Shown here in pieces: positions 26,787 through 33,653 of a stretch of 33,653 nt of DNA. The stretch spans positions 1-33,653 of the forward strand of contig JACUUP010000003.1 of the NCBI GenBank assembly GCA_014859225.1, in the 5' to 3' direction. Made by a program: the position numbers and the translations under genes. This DNA is from Candidatus Aerophobota bacterium. Lineage in GTDB: Bacteria; Aerophobota; Aerophobia; Aerophobales; B3-G15. The first letter of the stretch is position 1. Every line of letters begins with the position of its first letter. The notes under the pieces are model-generated. The model did no database searches. It was given only the letters and a program-made list of their open reading frames with translations, and was not told where the DNA came from.

Positions 26787-28046
26787 GTGGAAAAAAGCAA
26801 AGGAGGACAAAAGTTGATAAGTATCCAGGGAGGTGTAACTTCTCCTTTGGGGTTTCAAGCATCAGGAGTTCACTGTGGAATAAAGAAAAACAGCCCTGAC
26901 CTTGCACTCATCTACTCAGAGTTTCCGGCAGTGGCAGATGGTATGTTTACCACAAATAAGGTAAAGGCTGCACCCGTTATACTTTCCCAGAAAAAAATGC
27001 GCAAAGGACAGGCAAGGGTAATCGTGGCTAACAGTGGAAATGCCAATGCCTGCACGGGTAAAAAAGGGTTTGAGAATGCGCTAAGAATTTGCCAGATGGC
27101 AGCTGAGATTCTTGGTATTGACAGCCGTGAAGTTCTGGTAGCCTCAACCGGTGTAATAGGCGAGCAGCTTCCTATGGACAAAGTGGAGAACGGTATAAGG
27201 ATGGCTGCAAAAGAGCTTTCCTCTCAGGGCAGTCGTCAGGCTGTAGAAGCTATCCTTACCACTGATACCAATATAAAAGAGCTGGCACTTGAGACAGATA
27301 TTTCTGGACAGGGAAAAAAGAAGGTTAAAATAGGAGGAATTGCCAAAGGCTCAGGTATGATAGCTCCCAACCTTGCCACCATGCTCTGTTTTATCACTAC
27401 CGATGCCTGTATCACCCGTGATGCTCTAAGAGAAGCTTTGCAAAGAGCGGTAGACAAATCTTTCAACCAGATAAGTGTAGATGGGGATATGAGCACAAAT
27501 GATACGGTAATTATTCTTGCTAATGGGAAAGCGGGAAACAAGAAAATTAAGACCTGGAGAAAAAAACCCACTCTCAGGGTAAAAGATGTAAACTTTGAAA
27601 AATTTTGTGAGAGCCTGGAGCATCTTTGCATATATCTTGCCAAATCCATAGTTAAGGATGGCGAAGGTGCTACAAAGATGTTTGAGGTAAAAGTAGAGCA
27701 AGCCCCTTTCCCCCAGGATGCAAGACGCGTAGCCAGGGCGGTAGCTGATTCTAATCTGGTAAAGACAGCTATTGCCGGTGCTTCTCCCAACTGGGGAAGG
27801 ATAATGGCCGCCTTAGGCTCCGCCCATACCAGGATAAGGCCAGAAAGGGTGGATATATTAATCAATGATGTATTGGTAGTTAGAAATGGCGAGTCAGAGG
27901 GAGCCTCTTTATCCAGCCTGAGGGAAGTTTTATCCGCTGATAACATAAAAATTTTAATTAAACTCAATCAAGGCATGTGTGAAGCCAGTTTCTGGGGATG
28001 TGACTTAACGGAAAAATATGTAAAAATCAACAAAAGATATATTTAA
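26787..28046 (+). CDS. argJ: Bifunctional ornithine acetyltransferase/N-acetylglutamate synthase
   Basis: GGVTSPLGFQASGVHCGIK, VIVANSGNANACTGKKG, GSGMIAPNLATMLCFITTDA (autocleavage Thr), GDGEGATKMFEV, GASPNWGRIMAALG. Confidence 0.97.
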   Translation: MEKSKGGQKLISIQGGVTSPLGFQASGVHCGIKKNSPDLALIYSEFPAVADGMFTTNKVKAAPVILSQKKMRKGQARVIVANSGNANACTGKKGFENALRICQMAAEILGIDSREVLVASTGVIGEQLPMDKVENGIRMAAKELSSQGSRQAVEAILTTDTNIKELALETDISGQGKKKVKIGGIAKGSGMIAPNLATMLCFITTDACITRDALREALQRAVDKSFNQISVDGDMSTNDTVIILANGKAGNKKIKTWRKKPTLRVKDVNFEKFCESLEHLCIYLAKSIVKDGEGATKMFEVKVEQAPFPQDARRVARAVADSNLVKTAIAGASPNWGRIMAALGSAHTRIRPERVDILINDVLVVRNGESEGASLSSLREVLSADNIKILIKLNQGMCEASFWGCDLTEKYVKINKRYI

Positions 28047-28129
28047 GCTGTATGCTTGAGGAAAGCTGAGATTAACTCTAAATGGGGTGTGCAGATGGGC
28101 TCTGAAACATTTAAATAAATATTGGTAAA

Positions 28130-29119
28130 ATGCAGGCAATAGAGATTAATAATCTAACCAGGGAATTTAATGGGCTTAAGGCGGTAGATGATATCTCTTT
28201 TTTTGTTAAAGAGGGGGAGATATTTGGGATGCTGGGACCAAATGGAGCAGGAAAAACTACTACCATCAGGATTTTATCTACCACCCTGAGGGCAACCAGG
28301 GGAGAAGCTAAAGTCTGGGGATACGATGTGTCCAGAAAGCCTGATGATGTAAGAAGAACAATCGGGATTGTATTTCAGGACCAGGCTCTTGATGATAGAT
28401 TAACCGCAGAGGAGAATCTTGATTTTCATGCCCGCCTTTATGGCATGAAGAAAAGTTTGAGAAAAGAGAGAATAAAACAGGTGCTTAATCTTGTTGAGCT
28501 CTGGGATAAGCGAAATACGTTGGTCAAATATTACTCAGGAGGGATGTGTAGAAGACTTGAGATAGCAAGGGGCTTGATGCACTATCCCAGGGTGCTTTTT
28601 CTGGATGAACCAACGCTTGGACTGGATGCACAGACAAGACACAGGATATGGGAACATATTAAGCTTTTGAACAAGAGAGAAAAAATTGCCATTTTGCTAA
28701 CCACCCACTATATGGATGAAGCTGATACTCTTTGTGATAGGGTGGGGATAATAGATAAGGGGAAGATGCTCATCATAGACAAGCCACAGAACCTTAAAAA
28801 TCGTGTGGGCAAAGATATAATTTCTATGAGGGTATCTTCATCCAAGAAGATGGTAAAGCTGGTGTCAAATTTTGAGTGGATAAGCAGTGTCCGCATATAC
28901 AATGAACTTCTTTATCTTGTGGTAACAAGGGCAGATAAGAGAATACCATTTTTAGTTACCCTGGCGCAGGAGAACGCTCTCAAGGTCCACCGGATAGACC
29001 TGCGAAGACCTACCCTGGAAGATGTATTCTTGCATTTTACCGGCAGGACAATCAGGGAAGAGGAGGGCTCCTCACGCCAGAGAATAAGTGCTAAAATAAG
29101 GTCCTGGAGGAGAAAATGA
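28130..29119 (+). CDS. ABC transporter ATP-binding protein, DrrA/NatA-like
   Basis: MLGPNGAGKTTTIRIL (Walker A), YYSGGMCRRLEIARGLMHYPRVLFLDEPTLGLD (signature, Walker B). Confidence 0.95.
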   Translation: MQAIEINNLTREFNGLKAVDDISFFVKEGEIFGMLGPNGAGKTTTIRILSTTLRATRGEAKVWGYDVSRKPDDVRRTIGIVFQDQALDDRLTAEENLDFHARLYGMKKSLRKERIKQVLNLVELWDKRNTLVKYYSGGMCRRLEIARGLMHYPRVLFLDEPTLGLDAQTRHRIWEHIKLLNKREKIAILLTTHYMDEADTLCDRVGIIDKGKMLIIDKPQNLKNRVGKDIISMRVSSSKKMVKLVSNFEWISSVRIYNELLYLVVTRADKRIPFLVTLAQENALKVHRIDLRRPTLEDVFLHFTGRTIREEEGSSRQRISAKIRSWRRK

Positions 29120-29889
29120 GGGGCATATCCATTCAGGCTATTTATGTTCTCTGGTTGAGGGAGCTTAAAACCTTCTTTAGAGCAAGGTCAAGAATTATAG
29201 GAAATGTTGCTCAGCCCTTTTTCTTCCTGGCTGTTCTTGGAGTGGGATTTCGCTCTTCCATGAGGTTTACCATACCCGAGATGGAAGGGCTTGATTATCT
29301 ACAGTTTCTAATACCAGGACTTGTGGGGATGACTCTTTTATTCTCGTCAATGTTTGCTGGTCTTTCTGTCCTCTGGGACCGCCAGTTTGGTTTCTTGAGG
29401 GAAATAATGGTTGCCCCTGTATCCAGGTTATCTTTAGTTCTGGGTAGAATTGCAGGCGGGATGACCACTACAATTCTTCAGGCTCTTAGCATTTTACTTG
29501 TTGCTCATCTTTTCGGCTTCCGCCTGAAAGGCCCTTTAGAGTTTCTTCTTTCTGTAATTCTTATGATAATTATAGGAGTTGGATTTGTCGGTATGGGGGT
29601 AGCTTTTGCCTCCAAAATGGAGGACATGCACGGTTTTCAAATAGTGATGAATTTCATTATTATGCCCATCTTTTTCCTGTCAGGTGCTCTTTTCCCGCTG
29701 CAAGGTTTGCCTTCCTGGCTTGGATTTTTAACTTACATAAATCCTCTTACCTATGGTGTTGATGCACTGCGAGGTATCATGCTGGACGTATCACATTTTC
29801 CTTTAATTGTAGATTTTGCCGTTTTGATAAGTTTTTCTTTATCAATGCTTATTATTGGTGCTTATCTTTTTTCCCGCTGCGAGGTTTAA
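29116..29889 (+). CDS. ABC-2 type permease, DrrB-like
   Basis: Multi-TM; WDRQFGFLREIMVAPVSRLSLVLGRIAGG, FFLSGALFPLQGLPSWLGFLTYINPLTYGVDALRG; ATGA-type overlap with the ATPase gene. Confidence 0.93.
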   Translation: MRGISIQAIYVLWLRELKTFFRARSRIIGNVAQPFFFLAVLGVGFRSSMRFTIPEMEGLDYLQFLIPGLVGMTLLFSSMFAGLSVLWDRQFGFLREIMVAPVSRLSLVLGRIAGGMTTTILQALSILLVAHLFGFRLKGPLEFLLSVILMIIIGVGFVGMGVAFASKMEDMHGFQIVMNFIIMPIFFLSGALFPLQGLPSWLGFLTYINPLTYGVDALRGIMLDVSHFPLIVDFAVLISFSLSMLIIGAYLFSRCEV

Positions 29890-29899
29890 TAAGAGCATA

Positions 29900-29926
29900 A
29901 CATGACAGGCGTCTCGCCTGTCTCAT
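29900..29926 (+). repeat. Palindromic dispersed repeat unit 3 (ACATGACAGGC-GTCTC-GCCTGTCTCAT)
   Basis: Perfect GACAGGC/GCCTGTC arms, 5-nt loop; same 11-5-11 architecture. Confidence 0.75.
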
Positions 29927-29974
29927 TTGCTATTTAGCTAAAGATTTAAATAGTGCAAGAAATAAAACTGGCAG

Positions 29975-29993
29975 CTTTTAAGCATCTTAAAAG
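29975..29993. terminator. AT-rich 8-bp hairpin CTTTTAAG-CAT-CTTAAAAG between convergent genes; possible bidirectional terminator
   Basis: Perfect inverted repeat located between drrB-like (+) and the DUF151 gene (-); no strong T-tract. Confidence 0.35.
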
Positions 29994-30039
29994 GAAAAAA
30001 TTATCTTCTCTGCGCATCTTTATAACGCTTTCATAGTTT

Positions 30040-30522
30040 CTAAAGACCAAAATCCTCAGGTTTTAAGTTCTGCAGTTTTTTCTTGAAATCTTCTATCTCT
30101 TCGTCGCCAATGGGGCTTGAACCAATGGCTACTTTATCAAGTACCGCTTCGTCTATGAAGATAGGGATGTTAAGTCTTAAAGCAATAGCTATAGCATCGC
30201 TTGGACGAGAATCAATCTGGATATTCTCACTGTTTTGCCGGAGCATGATTTTAGCGTAAAAGGTGTTGTGCTTGAGGTCATTTATCACCACCCTATCTGC
30301 CTTACCTTTGAGCTTTTCAATAAGAGATTTAGCCAAATCGTGTGTAAGAGGTCGCGGGGGTTTAATATTTTCCATTGCCAGGGCAATTGATTGAGCCTCA
30401 AAAAGTCCAATCCAGATGGGAAGCGTTTTATCCCCTCCTTTCTCCTTGAGGACAACTACGGGCATTTTGGATTTTACATCTATAGCCACATTAACAACAT
30501 TTACCTCTACCAAGTTACTCAC
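30040..30522 (-). CDS. Bifunctional nuclease family protein (DUF151)
   Basis: PVVVLKEKGGDKTLPIWIGLFEAQSIALAMENIKPPRPLTHDLAKSLI...IDSRPSDAIAIALRLNIPIFIDEAVL. Confidence 0.92.
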   Translation of the reverse strand: MSNLVEVNVVNVAIDVKSKMPVVVLKEKGGDKTLPIWIGLFEAQSIALAMENIKPPRPLTHDLAKSLIEKLKGKADRVVINDLKHNTFYAKIMLRQNSENIQIDSRPSDAIAIALRLNIPIFIDEAVLDKVAIGSSPIGDEEIEDFKKKLQNLKPEDFGL

Positions 30523-30537
30523 CTCCTTAGAATTTTT

Positions 30538-31761
30538 TTATGAACCTACCATGTGCCCACACCCCATGAGGTCCATCGTTATTCGGTGCAGACTTACTCC
30601 ATTAAGATGCCCCAGACATCCACAGGCTGCAGATACCTCATCAAAACATCTGGCTTTGTCCCTTCTTACTCCATCCCCATAAATTAATACAGGAGCAGGG
30701 TCTGCGCTGTGCCTTTTTATACTTACAGGGGTGGAATGGTCGGCTGTAAGGATAAGCCAGGCATCTTTATCTTTCAACAAACTTACCAGCCTGTCCACCT
30801 TTTCAATCATAAAAAGTTTTTCCTTCAGGTTGCCGTCGTGGCTTGCATTATCAGTACCTTTTACGTGAATAAAAATAAAGTCATATTGCCCAAGCGCCTC
30901 TATTGCCGCCTTTGCTTTTGCCTCTATATTGGTATCAACTCTTCCCGTTGCTCCCTCCACTTTTAAGATGTCCATCCCCACATAGCGGGCTACACCTTTA
31001 TAAAGTGCTGAGCCAGCAATACAACAGGAAGTTATCCCATAGCGCTCTTTGTAAGATTCAACCTTTTGATAGATTCCTGCTCCTCTGGTTATGAGAATGT
31101 TAGCGGGCAATTTTCCCTGTTTTTCTCTTTCTTTGTTTAAGGTATGAAAGCCAAGAATCTCTAAGCTTTTTTTAACAAATTTATTTACAATAGTAGCTGT
31201 TCTTTTTGCCTCTGGACTGTCGTCTAATGGTTTTGATTCTAAAGGTGGTTTTTTTTCTGCAGAATGTGGGTCGGTATCAGAAATAGCGGGCGAAAGTCCA
31301 CCTCCCCTTAGAAGCAAAACTCCTCTGTGTTCTGTAGATGGGACAAATTTTACCTGAATTCCATCTATTGTAAGATTTTGCAGGGATGAGGCTAAGACGC
31401 AGCCCTCATCTTTAAGTCTTCCCGCTCTTCTATCAATTATTTGAAATTTATCATTTACCGTGGCAAAATTACACCTGAAGGCAACATCTCCTTCCTCCAG
31501 GTCAAGACCAACTCCCAGAGCTTCAAATGGGCCCCTCCCTTTATAATATATATCAGGGTCATAACCAAAAAGAGCAAGGTGAGCTGTGTCACTTCCCGGT
31601 ATTATCCCAGGTCCAAGAGTGCTCATAAGACCGGTGCTGCCCCTTGCAGCAAGGTCGTCAAGGAAAGGTTTTCTGGCAAGCTGAAGTGGGGTCATGCCAT
31701 TTTTTACTGTCCTGTCTCCCATCCCGTCCACAACTATGAAAAATGCTTTTTTTTCTACCAT
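30538..31761 (-). CDS. apgM: 2,3-bisphosphoglycerate-independent phosphoglycerate mutase, archaeal type
   Basis: [82 protein letters not shown]; start 31761 preferred over 31809. Confidence 0.93.
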   Translation of the reverse strand: MVEKKAFFIVVDGMGDRTVKNGMTPLQLARKPFLDDLAARGSTGLMSTLGPGIIPGSDTAHLALFGYDPDIYYKGRGPFEALGVGLDLEEGDVAFRCNFATVNDKFQIIDRRAGRLKDEGCVLASSLQNLTIDGIQVKFVPSTEHRGVLLLRGGGLSPAISDTDPHSAEKKPPLESKPLDDSPEAKRTATIVNKFVKKSLEILGFHTLNKEREKQGKLPANILITRGAGIYQKVESYKERYGITSCCIAGSALYKGVARYVGMDILKVEGATGRVDTNIEAKAKAAIEALGQYDFIFIHVKGTDNASHDGNLKEKLFMIEKVDRLVSLLKDKDAWLILTADHSTPVSIKRHSADPAPVLIYGDGVRRDKARCFDEVSAACGCLGHLNGVSLHRITMDLMGCGHMVGS

Positions 31762-31846
31762 TAGCTTGCCCCACTGGTTATAGGATATTAAATATAGATG
31801 AGTTGTCAAGAAGATGCATCTGGGATGTCAATTAAAATTAGCTATC

Positions 31847-31875
31847 TTGACCCTGATTTGATTATGTAGTATAAA
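31847..31875 (+). promoter_or_regulatory. Putative promoter TTGACC-17-TATAAA for the small membrane-anchored protein gene
   Basis: Consensus-like -35/-10 upstream of GGGGGAGGTGAAC-ATG. Confidence 0.5.
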
Positions 31876-31910
31876 TAAAAAGGACAGGTAAAAAAGCGGG
31901 GGAGGTGAAC

Positions 31911-32312
31911 ATGTTTCAAGTTGTATTAATTATTGCTGTTTTAGTGATTTTTTTCCTGTATCTTAGAGCAAGGGAAGAAATCAAAGTTAAAAAACCTCGG
32001 GATGAACTTGGACTTCGTTGCGATTTTTATCATGAGCAGGTCAGAAATTTCCTGCAGGGGCTCAGATACTCAAGGAGCAAGGTAAGAATAACCAGGTTAG
32101 AGAGCGAAATAGAAAGATTCCAGAAGGTTATGGACCTGGATGAGCTTTTAGAAAAAGCAGAAAAAGAAAGCAATCCTCGTAAAGCCATTGATTATTATCT
32201 GGAGGCACTTTCCTATATGATGAAGAATAATTTTGAAAAAGAGCGCAAGGCTGATATAGAAGAAAAAATAAAAAGTTTGCAGCAAACAGGTGGAAAACAA
32301 GTTTTGCGCTAA
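31911..32312 (+). CDS. Small membrane-anchored protein (133 aa), unknown function
   Basis: N-terminal TM MFQVVLIIAVLVIFFLYLRA followed by a charged, helical, possibly TPR/coiled-coil region; strong SD GGGGGAGGTGAAC before ATG at 31911. Confidence 0.75.
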   Translation: MFQVVLIIAVLVIFFLYLRAREEIKVKKPRDELGLRCDFYHEQVRNFLQGLRYSRSKVRITRLESEIERFQKVMDLDELLEKAEKESNPRKAIDYYLEALSYMMKNNFEKERKADIEEKIKSLQQTGGKQVLR

Positions 32313-32361
32313 TAAGTTAATGTTGTTTTGATGACTTAAGAAATTTTCAACTCCCAGGTGT

Positions 32362-33228
32362 TTACGTATTCCTCCAAACCTTCGTGGCAACTGCTTTGAG
32401 ATTTCCTAACCCACGTATTGCGAGCTCTTCCCCAGAGTCTGCAAATTTTCTCCATATAGCGCACAGTCGGTTTAGCTCCTCAAATTTTGGATCAAAAGAT
32501 TCCAGAACGAGTGGGGCAGTATAGCCAATGTCTTTCAGTGCTTTGAATAACTCTTTCCATGGCACAAGACCAGTGCCGGGTATCCCTCTGTTATTCTCAC
32601 CCAGATGGACGTAACCAAGGTATTCTTTTCCGCACGTTTTAACAGCTTCCTTGAAACTCGTTTCCTCTCTTATCATATGGAAAGTATCCAGATGAACCTT
32701 TACATTTCCTGTATCAACGTCCTTGCAGTACATAACAGCATCTTCTGCAATATTGAGAAAGTGTGTCTCAAAGCGATTTACTGGTTCTACTGCAATCACA
32801 AGGTCAGTTTTATCTTTTGCGTATTGGGCGACCTTTCGCATACAACTCACTGACCATTCCCATTCTTGTTCGGTGCGTGGTTTCCCCGTAAGATATCCCC
32901 ATGCTGCGTAGTTGACCCCTCCAAGAATCTTTGAGTCAAGTTCTATATTTATGTCCACCAAACGTTTCAGCGACTCAACTCCATTAGCCCGTATTTTGGG
33001 GTCGGGAGATATTATGTTGGTTTTTTCGTTCAACGTTGTCGTTGTGACAATCTCTATTCCAGTATCACGCGCCTTTTCTCTAACTGCCCTCGTGGGGAAA
33101 GTTTCGGGGTGTGCTATGGCTATGTCAAGAACCTCAAAGCCCAGTTCCTTCGCCTTAGCAATAATCCAGAGGTCTTTTTCTGAAAAGTGTTCGGACCATA
33201 TGAATGAATCAACGCCAAACTTGAACAT
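32362..33228 (-). CDS. Sugar phosphate isomerase/epimerase-type TIM barrel, D-tagatose/D-allulose 3-epimerase-like
   Basis: FGVDSFIW, VEPVNRFETHFLN, KVHLDTFHMIREE, HLGENNRGIPGTGLVPW, PLVLESFD; start may be 33228, 33252 or 33267. Confidence 0.85.
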   Translation of the reverse strand: MFKFGVDSFIWSEHFSEKDLWIIAKAKELGFEVLDIAIAHPETFPTRAVREKARDTGIEIVTTTTLNEKTNIISPDPKIRANGVESLKRLVDINIELDSKILGGVNYAAWGYLTGKPRTEQEWEWSVSCMRKVAQYAKDKTDLVIAVEPVNRFETHFLNIAEDAVMYCKDVDTGNVKVHLDTFHMIREETSFKEAVKTCGKEYLGYVHLGENNRGIPGTGLVPWKELFKALKDIGYTAPLVLESFDPKFEELNRLCAIWRKFADSGEELAIRGLGNLKAVATKVWRNT

Positions 33229-33468
33229 TGTGAAAATCTCCTTTTTGGACATATTTTTAATAAACAAAGTTTTTTGATAGGTTAGTGGCTCCCTTTTACA
33301 TAATCCTAACTGTTATTGTTGATTTGTGCTAAAAATGGAAGCACGATATATCCTGCAATAAGTAAGAATATCATAACTGGAGAAAAAGTCCAGTTCACGC
33401 CTTGACGTGTCAACCAAAATGGGAAAAATGTTGACTTTTGGTAAAAAATAATATATTTATTAGTATGT

Positions 33469-33474
33469 TATACT
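33469..33474 (+). promoter_or_regulatory. Extended -10 (TGT-TATACT) promoter for tRNA-Arg
   Basis: TATACT 9 nt before the tRNA 5' end, preceded by TGn. Confidence 0.4.
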
Positions 33475-33483
33475 ACAAAATTT

Positions 33484-33557
33484 GCGCTTGTAGCTCAGAT
33501 GGATAGAGCGTCGGATTGCGGATCCGGAGATCGGGGGTTCGAGTCCCTCCAAGCGCA
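33484..33557 (+). tRNA. tRNA-Arg (anticodon GCG)
   Basis: GCGCTTG-TA-GCTC..GAGC-G-TCGGA-TTGCGGA-TCCGG-AGATC-GGGGG-TTCGAGT-CCCTC-CAAGCGC-A, followed by CCT (CCA not encoded). Confidence 0.94.
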
Positions 33558-33599
33558 CCTTAAAAGGTGCGGCTACATTTTGTAGGATTTACACACATC

Positions 33600-33626
33600 G
33601 TAGGACAGGCGTCTCGGTGTGCCAAG
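33600..33626 (+). repeat. Palindromic dispersed repeat unit 4, degraded right arm (GTAGGACAGGC-GTCTC-GGTGTGCCAAG)
   Basis: Left arm and loop identical to the family consensus; right arm diverged. Confidence 0.6.
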
Positions 33627-33653
33627 AAGTCTTTCTAATCAAGCAGGTGAAAG

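Noticed and set aside
27236-27967. 243-aa minus-strand ORF antisense to argJ
   Set aside because: Shadow ORF opposite a fully recognisable argJ; composition is low-complexity Ser/Leu/Phe-rich and no domain motif is visible
1-33653. CRISPR array, prophage, transposase or toxin-antitoxin module
   Set aside because: No regularly spaced direct repeats and no recognisable cas, integrase, transposase or TA proteins among the ORFs

Overview
Bacterial chromosomal window of about 33.7 kb, densely packed with mostly housekeeping and metabolic genes in short operons on both strands. Left to right: gatA (partial, -); HAD hydrolase (+); a sugar ABC importer (SBP and two permeases, -); a tightly coupled operon on - reading ADP-forming acyl-CoA synthetase > rpmF > plsX > fabH > EF-G-like GTPase > bioY; a second operon on - reading TetR > radical SAM > radical SAM/SPASM > 63-aa membrane protein > Zn-ribbon tandem-Nudix > coaD > terminator; tmk-holB (+); tRNA-Thr(CGU) > leuS > comEA-like (-); a 120-aa charged protein (+); divergent gshB (-) / plant-type gshA (+); argC-argJ (+); DrrAB-like ABC exporter (+); apgM > DUF151 nuclease (-); a small membrane-anchored protein (+); a ketose 3-epimerase-like TIM barrel (-); and tRNA-Arg(GCG) (+). 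The best candidates for something undescribed are (i) a dispersed 27-bp palindromic repeat family with an 11-5-11 layout and five units in the window, (ii) the TetR/dual radical SAM/microprotein/tandem-Nudix/CoaD operon, with an operator at the TetR transcription start, (iii) the acyl-CoA synthetase heading a plsX-fabH operon, (iv) tRNA-Thr placed so that 3' processing would leave leuS mRNA starting at its Shine-Dalgarno, and (v) a tRNA-Arg with anticodon GCG instead of the usual bacterial ACG. No CRISPR array, transposase, prophage or toxin-antitoxin module was seen. All assignments come from reading motifs; no database search was run.
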